Below, one piece after another: positions 32,681-44,741 of a stretch of DNA of 64,000 nucleotides (position 1 is its first letter; the number at the start of each line of letters is the position of its first letter). The stretch is from assembly GCA_027575805.1 (NCBI GenBank), contig JANBPU010000010.1:1-64000 (forward strand), given 5' to 3'. Source of the stretch: Mycoemilia scoparia. Lineage: Eukaryota; Kickxellomycota; Kickxellomycetes; Kickxellales; Kickxellaceae. The notes under the pieces are model-generated. The model did not search any database and had not been told where the DNA came from. It saw only the letters and a list, made by a program, of their open reading frames with translations. Position numbers and translations under genes: made by a program.

Positions 32681-35377
32681 ATGAAGAATAAAGGGTCAAA
32701 GCCAAAGGCACGTTCAGCCTCTAGTTCTGTAGATAGGGAAAACCCCAAGAAGCCAAAGATAATATCAAAGTTTGACGGCGATAATGATGATAATGAGAAA
32801 GAAATGTCAATGGATATTGAGGATAATTCGGATCATGATTCTGATGCCAGGTCTGACAGCAGCAACGAATCTAACCTGTCAGAAAATGAATCGGACTATA
32901 GTTCAGATTCATCCGCAAACACAGTAGAAAGCAGCGCATCCGATAATGACCAAAGCAACGATGAGGATGTATCAGATTCAGAGAATGGTGATGCCAATGA
33001 AGGCATAAGGGCACCAGAAGACGAGATGCAAATAGAAGGCTTGATGCAATTCCCCGACTTTTCCGCAGAGGCACAGGAGAACCAAAATACTTCAATTCCA
33101 GCCGGGGCGCTAAACAGAATTGGTCTGCCAAAATGGCTCTTGAATCCTAGAAATATATCATCTGAGGTCAGAGTAAAAGTTGATGATCCAAGCCTATCTC
33201 TTTCGACAAAGATCATTGAGAGGTGCAGACACGAGGGTATAGATAGTCTATTTGCCGTACAGTCAGCTGTAATCCCAACACTCAGAGAGGCACAATCTTT
33301 ATCGCGACTTCGACACCATGTTCGTGATCTGTGTGTATCTGCACCTACGGGTAGTGGCAAAACACTGGCTTATGTGCTCCCAATAACTGAGGTATGCTAT
33401 ATGAGTGATGATTTGTATGTGTCTAAAACTACAAAAATTTAAAAACTAACATTGGCATTGTTCCTCAATGCAGAAACTCGCATCACGAACAGTTGTTCGT
33501 CTAAGAGCCTTGGTGGTGGTGCCTACTCGTGATCTGGTGGCCCAAGTTAAAGAAACATTTGACAAAATGGCTAAAGGGACGGATCTGAGGATCGGAGCAG
33601 TCACAGGTGCTATATCTTTAGCCAAGGAGCAAAGGAACATTGTTGGTAATTTGGACACAGCGTGAGTACAGTTATTCTATAGAACATCACAAAATAAACC
33701 AACTTACTGAATGTGGCAATAATTCTATTTTGAATGATACAGCGTAAAGGGTGGATCTAGTAAGGTTGATATCTTGATTTGTACTCCTGGTCGTCTAGTT
33801 GACCATCTAAACATGACGCCGAACTTCACGCTTCAGCACCTCGAGTTTTGGGTATGAGCATCAATTACGTCGGTTTAATGCAAACAGAGTATTCAATAAA
33901 TTATTCCTGTGCTAAACAAGCTTCTCTCTAATATCGGTGTAGGTCATGGATGAGGCAGATAGATTGCTGAATCAGAGCTATCATGGATGGCTCAACCAAG
34001 TACACAAGGCCACAAACAATGTGCAAAGCATTTCTAAAACAATGGAGGCAACTTTGGACCCACTGACAAAGTAAGGCATTTATTATAACTCAACCCACCT
34101 ACACTTGTTTATCCACAATGAAGTCTAGCCAATTAACCCTCGAATTACACAAAACTGTGCAGACTTCCAATACCAGATGCCATGACATTCTATAATGCTG
34201 AGGACACTTATGATATACTTTCAAGACCTCCACAAAGAGTAAGAATACTGAATTATCAACACAATTCTCTATTGATAATTTACTACTACTTGAGCTGATG
34301 ATGCTACAGATCTCAAAATATTTGTCAACTATATTATAGATCCAAAAGTTGTTGTTTTCGGCTACGCTAACCCGGGATCCAGCTAAAATTGCCAGTCTTC
34401 GTCTACAAAGACCTGTATATATTTCGGTAGAGTCCCCACTAAAGACACAAACCACGGATTCTGGCGAGATCACCAGTGATGTCCGCTATTCGATGCCCTC
34501 TGGTTTGAAGGTAAGAGCCACAGCAGCAGCAGCAGCAACAATAACAACAATAACAACAACAACAATAAGAGTAATGCAAAGTGGGAAATACAGGAATCAT
34601 CATATTTTTAACACTGTGTTATTTGTTGTTTTTAATGTGATGGCACTCCAGGAATTTTTACATGTTTGCAGCCCACTAAACAAGCCTCTGGCCCTGCTCC
34701 ACATTATATACAGCCTGAACCTGAGTTCAGCCCTCTGCTTTACCAAGTCTCTGGAGGCAGCCCACAGACTTTACCAAGTCGTTGAGCTCTTTGACCAGCA
34801 CTACAGAAAGATCAGCTCTAAGCCATCAAGCGCCGACTCTGATACTTTGGTAGTTGCCGAATTTTCGAGTGATCTCCAGCCCCAAAAGCGACACATGATT
34901 TTGAACAAATTCAGAGAAGGAAAGATACGACTGCTGATATGTTCGGATCTTATTGCTCGTGGGCTGGATCTTGACTGCGTCCAGGCTGTTATTAGCTACG
35001 ACGCGCCTATGCATATGGACAAATATGTCCACAGAGTCGGAAGAACAGCTCGTGCCGGCCGTGATGGAGTGGCATATACATTAGTTGAGAAGCAGGAGGC
35101 AAGGTTCTTTAAGCAGATGATGAGGGAGCACAGCCATTACCAAAGCCTGGCAAGGTTTAATATAAAATCGTCTACACTGGACGAGATCAGAGAACCATAC
35201 GAGGCAAGTACAAACAAAATATCAAATACTAAGCGCTATGTTTTCACTTTATTCAATGCAGCAAATAAAGTCCAATATCTAATATGTATGTATTTATGTA
35301 TGTATTATACATGATTTTTCTAATAGATGGCCATGAGCAACATGGAGGATTTGTACTCTGCAAACAAAGATGCCTAG
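32681..35377 (+). CDS. DBP6: DEAD-box RNA helicase DDX51/Dbp6
   Basis: Eight exons: 32681-33391, 33474-33661, 33743-33851, 33943-34070, 34163-34238, 34340-34510, 34652-35203, 35327-35377. Dbp6/DDX51 acts in the nucleolus on early 60S pre-ribosomes. The first 150 residues are acidic and Ser-rich. Then LPKWLLNPRNIS, a divergent Q-region (FAVQSAVIPTL), motif I APTGSGKT, Ia VVVPTRDLVAQV, Ib CTPGRLVDHL, II VMDEADRLL, III FSATLTRDPAK, IV ALCFTKSLEAAHRL, V ICSDLIARGLDLD and VI HRVGRTARAGR. The seventh intron has a GC donor (GAG|GCAAGT at 35204); reading through instead would give a longer unrelated tail. The sixth intron carries a CAG/CAA-type repeat. Confidence 0.95.
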
Positions 35378-35955
35378 CTCTTCCGCAACCTGAACTATAC
35401 CTAAAACACATTCAAAACAAGAATCGCGGAGCGTATACAGAAGAGTAAATCTTATGGCAGAAATCATCATCGCATCCACAAGAACAGTATTGTGCAAAAA
35501 ACAATATTGATGTTGGCAGTGAAGAAAGTAGAGCATTAAACCAACATGTAGAGAGAGAAAGAGTACATTGATACCCGCTTTTTTGCTAGTTAGAACAACA
35601 GATAGATATTAACAATATAAAGCTTTGACTAAAAAAGTCCTATTTGGCCATATAATAAACAAAGTAGATTCATTGTAGAATTGGCGAAAATCATGTTGAA
35701 TGGTGGTGGTTGTGTGGTGGTATAAATTTAGTTGTTGTGTATGTATGTATGAGTGTTTACGATTATATGGAATACATATATGTATATATATATAGTTTGA
35801 AGGTCGGGATTGCATGGTGTAATGAGTGTGTGGTAGACATTTTAAAATTATGACAAGGGTGGTTTTGTATAGTGAGCTTTGCTAGAGCCATGAGCCAGAG
35901 AAACCGTTTCCAAGTCCAGTTGTTAAAGCAAAATCATATACATGGTTCTTCGTTG
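35378..35955. other. Convergent intergenic gap
   Basis: 580 bp between the DDX51-like stop and the NIT1 stop. AT-rich with tgtatgtatgtat and tatatatata runs near 35740-35795. No gene seen. Confidence 0.45.
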
Positions 35956-37131
35956 CTATGGGGCCCCGCCAAATAGATCGGTTCTTCGGTGTTCGAATAC
36001 TGGCATTTCTCTCCGCACTTTTTTAAGAAATTCAAGGTCAATGTCTGCCGTGGCTATCGACGGCTTGTCGGTCATCGGGCATCTGGCAAGCACTGCGCCC
36101 CACGGGTCGACAATCATGGCATCGCCGTAGCTTGTCCGCTTGGAGTTATGCCTTCCGCGCTGAGCAGCACCAAACACATACGTCTGCGTCTCAATGGCTC
36201 GTGCCCGCAGTAGAACCTCCCAATGCGCGGATCCAGTCCGCTCAGTAAATGCCGACGGGTAGCATAGCAGCTCAGCGCCATATGAGCGTAGCCGATTAGC
36301 CATTTCCGGGAAGCGGACATCATAGCACTGCAAATGAAATGAAGTGAGTTGTTAGGCCCATTTCGGGGTATTATTAAAAGCCCATGCCAAATGAGTGATT
36401 ATTTTTGAAGGGCCAATTTTTACTAGTAGGCCCAGTAGTTCCAACTTGCATACTGGCCACCATATATTATCATTGATAATATTAATTTAGCCCTTCACAA
36501 ATAACCACCCAAAATCACAAAGTCTGGCAGATATACTTACTATTGCAAGCCCCAGTCTTCCAACAGGGGTCTGGACTGGATGCATCACATCTTCACCACG
36601 AGTGGTTGTATCGCTTTCCCGCAAACACGGGCCATTTTTGATATCCACATCAAATAAATGCAGTTTTCTGTATATAGAGACAAGCTCGCCGCGATCATTC
36701 ATGACGACGTTGGTGTTGTACATTATCCCTTCTCCAGCGGACTCATGGACGCCCAGAGAGACCCACACCCCTGCGGCTTTGGCGGCCTTTCTCAGTCTGG
36801 CCAAGAAATTGCCCTGCAATGGCTGGGCTAGCTGGGCGGCCTGGGTGGGTGTTTCGGCAATAAAATCGCTGGCTTCGGGCAAGAAGAGCATCTATATGGG
36901 GAGAGACACGCCCAAAGCCGGGGATTTTAATGAGAAGGCTCAACAATATGAACCAGCTGAAGACTATAAACTACATACCTTTGATCCGCTCTGAGAAGCC
37001 ATTGCGACCAGATCTATACATGTCTGCAAGTTGGTCGCGGTGTTGTTTGTGGCACAAAACTGGGCCACCGAGGCGCAAACTCTACCGTTCCCGATAGAGA
37101 CCGGCGTCCTGGAGCTCAAGGCCGACATCAT
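35956..37131 (-). CDS. NIT1: NIT1-type amidase (deaminated glutathione amidase, nitrilase family)
   Basis: Three exons: 36979-37131, 36541-36891, 35956-36327. The nitrilase fold uses a Glu-Lys-Cys triad, all visible: FLPEASDFI (Glu), IYRKLHLFDVDI (Lys), CYDVRFPEMANRL (Cys). Further family blocks are YPSAFTERTGSAHWEVLLRA, RAIETQTYVFGAAQ, GRHNSKRTSYGDAMIVDPWG and VFEHRRTDLFGG. Nit1 removes deaminated glutathione, a by-product of transaminases. The start is taken at the double ATG (37131); the frame is open slightly further upstream, leaving room for a targeting peptide. The second intron (36328-36540) contains a MITE of family B. It lies 72 bp downstream of the BED-finger gene on the same strand. 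Confidence 0.95.
36392..36511. mobile_element. MITE family B copy inside a NIT1 intron
   Basis: 120 bp beginning TGAGTGATTATTTTTGAAGG and ending GCCCTTCACAAATAACCACCCA. The interior (ccaatttttactagtaggcccagtag...taatttag) matches the two family B copies near 27 kb in reverse orientation. It fills more than half of the 213-bp intron. The TA duplication is not obvious at this copy. Confidence 0.82.
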
Positions 37132-37203
37132 CTGCGGCGTTATGACTATGTAAAACGTCCCAGAAAGCACCAGTGTTAGATTTGTAGGCTATATGTGTAT
37201 ATA

Positions 37204-38988
37204 TCATAGATGGTGAAAGCTAGAAAGTAAAGTACCTTGAGCATTGGCCGCTGCCATGTTGAAGGATAGGCCCGATGCCATCATTACATTGTTATTTACA
37301 AACTGGCTGTGGTGCGAATGATGCTGATGCCCTTGCTGAGAGTGAGGGTGGGCGTTATGGTGCTGGTTAACTGCTTCAGTGACAGATTTTATGAGGTCTT
37401 CATTGGCCATTACGCCCGTATCTATGACATGAGTGCCATAAATGCCTCCAGCAGTAGAGACAGTGCCGCCAAGCCCATTGGCATGGACCATCTGCCCAAA
37501 ATGGGGCGGGTGTGGGGGCGCTGGCACCGTGACAGACCCCCCTGAAGCAAGCAGTGCGTTCGCATGTGCGTGGAAAGAAGCAGGCGTGTGCTGGGAATTG
37601 TGAATCGGGGTCTGGGTGCCAGGAGAGCCCGTGGCGCTATTGTGCGCCGTAAGCATTGCCGTAGAAGTAGAAATTGCACCAGCAGACTTGACTGATGTGG
37701 TCGACTTGGATGTAGAAACACGGCGGGAGGTGCGCTGCCTGGCGTTGCTTTGGTCGTGCTTGTTGGCATAGTGCCGGGCCAGGATCGTCGTGGCTGTCAG
37801 GGGCCCATATTTCTGGTTGCAAAAAAGGCACTGTCGGTGGCCATCCTCCAGAACGTCGTACCAGTTCCACACCTTGCTCTTTAAGCGGGGGTTGCTCTCT
37901 GACGCTGGCGATGGTGCGGCGGGCCGCTTGAGGGGTGTGGTGGAGCTCGATCCCGGTGTTGGGGTGTTTCCAGCCGACACTGACTGGCGGTGGCGTAGCG
38001 GCGTCGAAATATCAGAGACATTGGATGATGCTGCTGCCAAGGTAGCCACGCCGAAGACCGAGTCTGTATGCATTCTCGTCACTCTAGGAAATCCGGTGCT
38101 TGTGTCATCCATTGACCTTACCGGCGCAGCATCCTTTGGGAGCCCCACGCTGCTAAACACCTGGGCTAGTGCCTGCGATGTATGGATCTCATTATGGGTG
38201 CTGACATCGGCCATGCCGTTATTAACTTCTGTATAGCTTTCAAGCTGGTTTTTTGTATTAGTAGAGTTTGCAATGTTGTTGGGACCACTTTGATCTGTGC
38301 CATTGTTTGATGTTTTTAACCTCTTCTCGCCATCCCTGCCACCGCTACTGCTGTTGCTGTTGTCTCCGGAGCCGTCATGGTGGAGATCTGAAGGGCTTTT
38401 GCTAGAAGAATTGATCTGGTGGTTTAAAATGCTCCCACTGTTGCCGTCATCCATCTCCCCATGGGCCGAAGATGCACTCCCAGGCGCTTTATTTGAGTCG
38501 GCTTTGTCAGAATCGTCCTTTCTCCCGATTTGATGGCTATTGCCACTGTTATTATTGTTGCTGCTATTGCTATTATTGGGGTTTGTAGTGCTTCTAGAAA
38601 ATATAATTCCATCCTCAATAGAATCTGAATGGCTATTGTGATGATCGGTTGCTACTTCATGGGCTTGGTCGTCGCTGCTGAAGTTAAATAGACTTAGACC
38701 GCTGTGGTCGTTTTCCGGATCGTACGAAATTATGTTCTTTTGGTGCTTGGTAGCAAGGTTTGTGATTTTGTCCGATAATGGCAAAGATGTGCCATTAGAA
38801 AAGTGGTTGTCAGAGGTTGAAACTGGATGGACATCGCCTTGGCCCATGCCGTGCTGTACAGTACTGGCCATGGACGATACTTGGCTATACATCATCTCAT
38901 CAACCGTCATAGTCGATGTTATGTCTCCATTGACCAAATCGTGCTTGTTTCCTATGTCTGCCATTTGCCCTGGATTTGAATTACTCAT
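37204..38988 (-). CDS. BED-type zinc finger protein
   Basis: Single exon, 594 residues. Residues around 365-410 read KVWNWYDVLEDGHRQCLFCN, QKYGPLTATTILARHYANKH, a BED finger (C-X2-C ... H-X4-H) preceded by the expected aromatic positions. The basic stretch that follows (RQRTSRRVSTSKSTTSVK) could be a nuclear signal. The rest is low-complexity: Asn/Ser/Asp-rich in the first 250 residues and His/Gly/Ala-rich towards the C-terminus (HHNAHPHSQQGHQHHSHHSQ). BED fingers bind DNA and occur both in regulators and in hAT transposases. No transposase domain follows here, so a transcription regulator is more likely. Targets unknown. Confidence 0.85.
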   Translation of the reverse strand: MSNSNPGQMADIGNKHDLVNGDITSTMTVDEMMYSQVSSMASTVQHGMGQGDVHPVSTSDNHFSNGTSLPLSDKITNLATKHQKNIISYDPENDHSGLSLFNFSSDDQAHEVATDHHNSHSDSIEDGIIFSRSTTNPNNSNSSNNNNSGNSHQIGRKDDSDKADSNKAPGSASSAHGEMDDGNSGSILNHQINSSSKSPSDLHHDGSGDNSNSSSGGRDGEKRLKTSNNGTDQSGPNNIANSTNTKNQLESYTEVNNGMADVSTHNEIHTSQALAQVFSSVGLPKDAAPVRSMDDTSTGFPRVTRMHTDSVFGVATLAAASSNVSDISTPLRHRQSVSAGNTPTPGSSSTTPLKRPAAPSPASESNPRLKSKVWNWYDVLEDGHRQCLFCNQKYGPLTATTILARHYANKHDQSNARQRTSRRVSTSKSTTSVKSAGAISTSTAMLTAHNSATGSPGTQTPIHNSQHTPASFHAHANALLASGGSVTVPAPPHPPHFGQMVHANGLGGTVSTAGGIYGTHVIDTGVMANEDLIKSVTEAVNQHHNAHPHSQQGHQHHSHHSQFVNNNVMMASGLSFNMAAANAQGTLLSSFHHL

Positions 38989-40515
38989 CTACAGCGGCAG
39001 CTCTGGAAATGGCGCCTCTGTCTGCTTAAGCACCAGTGGCAGGGCGACCGCTCCTATGTCTCCGCAGAACTAACACCGCTTCAATTACCGCACTGTAACA
39101 GCCGCAATACCGCTGCTGGCCCTTGCAAGTGTATATACAAATACAACAACGGAAACAAGCGTGCGATTTCAAGCAAAAATGCACTAGAAATGCAAAGGCT
39201 GACTTGGAATTAGGCTCCAGTTCGCTTTAGAAGCAAGGTCCCAGAACTCAAAATTATAGCAACCCGAGACACTTACAAACCTAATTCTAAGGGGGCTTTA
39301 TTCTTCAAAAGGCGAGGCGGGTGTTTGGTGGAGAGATTTCGCAATGCTGTTGTTAATTTGCAGAACCCCGCAAAAAGAACAGACCGAGCCTTCTCAGATA
39401 GGCGAGCAATATGATATTATAAATATCTGAAGTTGCAGTGACAAGTAATGAAAAGAAGGCAAGGGTTTTTTTTGCTAAGCAGATAAAGACTTTTTGTGAC
39501 AAACAAAATAACAAAAATACATGAATTTGCGAGTGTTTATGTGTATCCTCTTTCGAGTGTCCTACTCAATACAGTCGGCTCTCAGAAAGACAAAATGGCA
39601 CTGAACAGCCATACTAAAGCATTGCAACATTTTTTGACGTGGGGTTAGGTTGGGGTGGTGATTGAAGATCAACCAAGCAGCCGCTTTTTGCAATTGACAG
39701 TTTTGCCCTACTGCTGATTCATGGCATGCTTGCTTCTCAACGCACAGCAGCCGCTTCTGCTATGCTGCCGGCCTCTCCTACTGGGGCTCGCTTCAGCCTG
39801 GCCGCGATCCTTGGTGTGAGAAGCAACATCCGCTGCAGCACAGCCATGAATTCCATCATTATTCTTACTGGCCTGCCACATAGGCGCATGCGGCACTGCT
39901 TCCTACATGTGTATATACTCCATTTTATGGCCAAAATGAACATGAGTGCTCCTCTCGCCCAGCCAGCCACAAAGCCCAATAAGGGCGGACGAGAATAATG
40001 CATGGAGGCCTCGAAAAGGGTGCATCATGGCAAGATGGCATGTATTCCGCAAAATAGATTTTATGCGGAGCATCTCTTCTTGGGAAGAGCCCAAGCAAAT
40101 CTCCACTGATATTCCATACATACATACATACATAACATGTCATAAATCATTTAATTTGTAAATGCATAAACAAGGATAAAACGAAAACTACTTTAAAATG
40201 GCTAAGTGTTTGCTTTGTCGACCCTTCCTCCCTACAGAAGAGAGCCAGGAAAAAGCAATGTGCCGTCATCTATGTTGCTAGAGAGAATAGTTGCGAATAG
40301 GTATGTGGTGCAAATATAATAAAAAAGGATAGCTAAATGAAGTAAAGAAAAGCATTTCATGTGATGTACAAATTATTTCTGGTGAAATAGGAAGAATCTT
40401 TAATTAATTCTTGTGGGCAGAGAAGTCATGGCGATAGTTTTTACGGATTGTGCAGATATTTTGAAATGTGCGTCCAAAGGGCTGCAGAGCACAGCACCAC
40501 CCTGATTAATTAACC
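38989..40515. other. Intergenic region, no gene recognised
   Basis: 1.5 kb upstream of the BED-finger gene and downstream of SWI1. It contains several short ORFs on both strands around 39.7-40.1 kb, none with family features, and a catacatacatacata run near 40115. It may hold a long 5' leader of the regulator. Confidence 0.45.
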
Positions 40516-43500
40516 CTACCCGCTGGATATTAGCAGCAGCTGACAGAGAACCTGGACTAACCCCGATTCGCCCTGGGGACACCGCGTGGAAACTTGATCT
40601 ATGACCCACGCCTCCCATTCTTGGCTCAAAAGGGCCTCATTGCCAACCTGTATCATCTGAACGATAAGTATTGCTCGCTCAGCAAGCTCTGCCAGTGCAG
40701 CAGAAGCATTGGGTTCGTGTCCGCTTACTATTGATGCCGGGGCTGCCCCTGTAACTGCCTTGAACCTATCGTGCCCATACTTGTCCCACCACCACAAGGA
40801 TAAGCGAAGCAGGGCGCCTACTAGGTCCTTTCGTCGTGCCATGGCGTTTCGAATCTCGGTTAGTTCCGGTGATACAACAGTCGAGGACAACGTCACAGGT
40901 ACAAACGGCATGGGGAACCGTCTTGATGGTCCAACAGATGCGTGTGGGTGACCACCCCCGATCCCGGGCTTCTTTGGTGATGGGTATAACGTGCCGTCTG
41001 GTAGGTATTTTGTCAGCTCTATCGGAGATCCAATGAGTGAGGTTGGTGTAATCATATGTGCAATATTATATAGGGAAATGAGGATCTCATGTAGCCACAT
41101 TAGTCTAATCTGAGATGGATTCCACATGTTTTGGCCCTGAGGAGACTCTGCAAAAGTAGAGTCATGGGCTGCGAGCAGTTTGGTGCAGCAAGATGCTATG
41201 TACTGTATATCAGTGCTTGATAGATGGGTTACGAGGTAAGTCTGGTTTGCACTGCTAAGACTCAAAAGCCCAAAGCACTCCAAAGCCATTGATATGTAGT
41301 AACCAAAGGTTGCATCGTTTCTTAAATAGGCCATTCCGAGAGACTGCTGGGGGTCTTGACGCAATGAAGCTTCATTCCACTTCGAAATTATTTCGTTTAT
41401 AGAAAATTCATCCATAAAGAACTTTATTAAATACATGGCGCTCTGCAGGAATTCTTGGTTTCCGCTTTTAAGTGGCAGATGTTCGAATATGTGTACCATG
41501 ATTGTCAATGATGATTTATGCAACTCCAAGAGCCTTGAGGCCAAATTGACCCCACATGTGTCATAATCTCTGTCAATAGCATCCCTGACCTTGTTTATAA
41601 ATCCTCCCAGAGTATCCAAAAACTGAGTATTTGTGGACATAAAGCGGGAGTTCACTCCATCAAAGGAAAAGTTCTGTATTATATACAGCAGGTTAAGAGT
41701 CCAATCAGAGTCCAGGGTCCACTTTTGTCCTGATGCTACCAGATTCTCTAACCCCTGATACCCTGGTTTATGGAAAAAAGCATTGTCATTTAGGTCCATT
41801 TCCAAGGTTCTTTGCGACAGTTCACGCATGTCGGAATAGGTTCTGCATACGATACTATCATTGCTAGCAAAGTTGTTTGACTCGCACGTTTCTGATCTTG
41901 GCCTTTCTGCAATAATAGTATCAGTATTTTGGGACTCTGTTGGTGGGTTAGACATTGATCGGTTGAAAGGTAAATGATGTCCGCCTTTATCATCTATTTT
42001 CTCGGCATGGCTGACGTCTCCAAGAATCTCCGTCATGATCTCAAATAGCTCGCCACACTCGCTTAATGGGATAGTGATATCTTGTGCTGATGTTAAAGTC
42101 ACTAATGTGTTGAGTGCATTAGATACCTCCATCTGCAATCCAGATTGTAAGGACATTGATATTGCGTGGATATCGACCCCGCCATAGCTAGAGTAGAATG
42201 GGAATTGTGGGTAGCGCTGAGACCTCAACACTTTGTTTAAATCAGTACCACCATATGGGTTTAGCTGGCGTTCTAATGGCTCCCATATTGGGGCAAGTGG
42301 TGCCTTTGGGGTCTTTATTTGTGCTGGCGTGGGTGCTTTTACTGAAGCAGCTGATGTTGATACTTGTGGCGATAATTTTGCTTGGGTGGCTTTTGTCGGT
42401 ACAGCCAGTGGTGCAGCTGTTGGAGTTGCAGCTTGTTGCGCATTTTGTGGTAATGATATGGCAGGCGTGGCATTGTTTTCCTGGGCAGGTGTGGATGTAG
42501 GCTGAGGAGTAGATCTGCCTTCAGCGCCAGACGACTTGAGTCTTTTGTTTGGCCCACCAGCATCTGTAAAGGCTGGTGTAATTGATCGGCGAATATCCTG
42601 TGGTGCTGGTGTTGCTCGTGGTGTACTGGCCTCACGGTCAGACTTGCGCTTCTTTCTTGACTTTGCCAGTATAACTTCTACACCAAGATGCTTCTGATGC
42701 CCAGGGGGGTATACTAGTTCCTGCTCAATTGCAAGCAGCCATACTTTATACCAGCGACCAAGCAGTGGTGGTGTTGTATTTACATCGGGTAGACCCATCC
42801 CTCGAGCCACATTGCGCCATAACCGCTTGGTTTGAACCAAATCCATCCCACCAAGCTTGATAACTTCTTTGAAAAGACTATATAAAGATACCTGTATTTC
42901 ACCAATAGATGGCAGGCGTGAATTTGCTTGTGGATTACTACGCTCCTTCAGGAACGACTTGACAAAGTCGCTGAAGCCAGTGTCAGTAAAGCTGTCAATT
43001 TTTGAAATAAACTCATCTGACTTGATTTTTGCACTATGTATTTCTTCAGCTGTGTAAACTCTTGGAGGTTCGCTAATCGCCCCGCATTCGCTTAGAGAAG
43101 GTGTTGTTTGGCGGGTGATATCGCTGTTTCCACTGGCACTTGTTGGAATAGATGCTTTTCTCTGCATGACGTGTGCCTGGAAGTTTGGTGTAGGAGAAAA
43201 GGCCCTCTGTGCAGGATTTTGGATGGGAACTGCGCTGTTTGCTTTAGAATGGAGTGGTGTGGAAAGCCTTGGTGCTGGTGACTGGCTCAGCGTGCGTAGT
43301 TGGTTGATATTGGGGATACTTCCAGGTGTGGGTGTGCTATGAGTACTTTGAAGGGCCTCTAAATATGTAGGATTACCACGGAATGTAGGCGAACTTGCGT
43401 TAAATGGTGTGCCTGGACCATGGAGGCCAGCGATTTGGCCATTTGGCGTTGTCTGTGGCTGTGACTGGGGAAGCAATGCAGCAGATCTTTGACCGGATAC

Positions 43501-44741
43501 TTGTTGTTGTAATAGCTGTAGTATTTGTGCCTGGGCCATCTTTTGTTGAGACAAATCATTTGGAATCGACATTGTTGGAGTCTGTGAGCCCTGGTCAACA
43601 TTTGGTGTGCCTACTCGTGAGTTGCGCTGAGACTGATTCTGTCCCGACTGATGTTCAGGTGCCATATTTGGATCTTTCGACCCATTGCTGACTAATGCTG
43701 GTGAATTTTGGGCATTGGTTGTGGATGATTTCTGACGTTGTAAAAGTTGTTGTCTAAACGCATGTTGTTGTCTAAAAATTGCAAACTGTTTCAACATGGC
43801 TTGTTGAGTTTGTGGCTATAAAAACAAAATAGTATCTTTAGTTTGTACATTCAGTAATGCATGTGCCAGCTATAAACTTAAAGTAGAATAGATATACATA
43901 CTGGAAAGGCTGCAAATTGAGGCGAATTAATTAAATTGCCCATGGCATTTATCTGCTGAGTTAGGTCAGGTAGGTTTTGCGCTTGTATGTTATTTGGCAA
44001 AGCATTGGCTTGCTGGCCATTATTCAAAGCTGGTTCCAAATTATTTTTAATTCCTGCACTTACAGCATTTGCATCAACAGTCATAGCACCGCTCATTGTA
44101 TTTCCCAGCATTGAATTTGCTGGCATGCTGGTATTCTGGTTTTGAATAAATTGGTTCATGGCCTGCTGTTGTTGTTGTTGCTGCTGCTGCCGCAATAAGG
44201 CCTGCTGTATGAGAAGTTTCTGCTGATCGATAGACATGTTTGGCGAAGTAATATTTTGCCCAGCCTGACTAAAGCCTCCTTGTAACTGCTGCTGTTGCTG
44301 TTGCTGTTGTTGTTGCTGCTGCTGCTGTTGTTGTTGTTGTTGTTGAAATAGTAGTTGCTGAAGCTGTTGATTATTAAACTGGCCATGTGGAAAAGCCATC
44401 TGAGATGAAGCTTGCTGCATCATTCCTAACAGTGCAGGGTTCATCATGGCAGCGTTGTAGCCTCCTATAATGTCAAAGTTGTTCGGAGTTAGTATTTTAG
44501 TTAGTGGTTTTGATGCTATACCAAAACAATATGTATTATCGTGATATGTACCTTGATTTGCAGCACCAGTACCAACCGGAACTCCGGCAGAGAATGTCAT
44601 TGGGTTCGTTGTCACGCTTTGGCTGAGCATACCCATGGAATTTTGAAAATCTGGATGCAAATTCATACCACCACTGGTAGGAGCCCCAGAAGTGGTAATG
44701 CCAGGAAACTGCCCAGGTGACATCCCTGGAAATGGGTTCAT
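40516..44741 (-). CDS. SWI1: SWI/SNF subunit SWI1 (ARID-domain protein)
   Basis: Three exons: 44552-44741, 43902-44464, 40516-43815; 1350 residues. The N-terminal third is Met/Asn/Gln-rich with two polyglutamine tracts. An ARID domain follows: FSDFVKSFLKERSNPQANSR, LPSIGEIQVSLYSLFKEVIK, LGGMDLVQTKRLWRNVARGM, GLPDVNTTPPLLGRWYKVWL. The C-terminal 500 residues are helical, typical of the SWI1/ARID1 repeat region (for example SLTIMVHIFEHLPLKSGNQE). SWI1 is the ARID subunit that helps target the SWI/SNF remodeller. First intron: GTACAT donor; second: GTATGT. An Arp9-like SWI/SNF subunit lies 13 kb away, without physical linkage. Confidence 0.92.
44280..44347 (-). repeat. CAG/CAA repeat coding polyglutamine in SWI1
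   Basis: On the minus strand a run of CAA and CAG codons gives about 20 glutamines. A second shorter run lies at 44161-44196. The mixture of CAA and CAG should make the tract more stable than a pure repeat. Confidence 0.9.

Noticed and set aside
35204..35314. Read-through extension of the DDX51 helicase tail
   Set aside because: The extra residues look like translated AT-rich intron, and a GCAAGT donor plus a downstream acceptor give a short, plausible end.
37204..38988. BED-finger gene as a hAT transposase
   Set aside because: No RNase-H-like transposase or dimerisation domain follows the finger; the flanks are low-complexity.
39700..40160. Overlapping short ORFs on both strands
   Set aside because: None shows family motifs, splice continuity or codon structure beyond chance.
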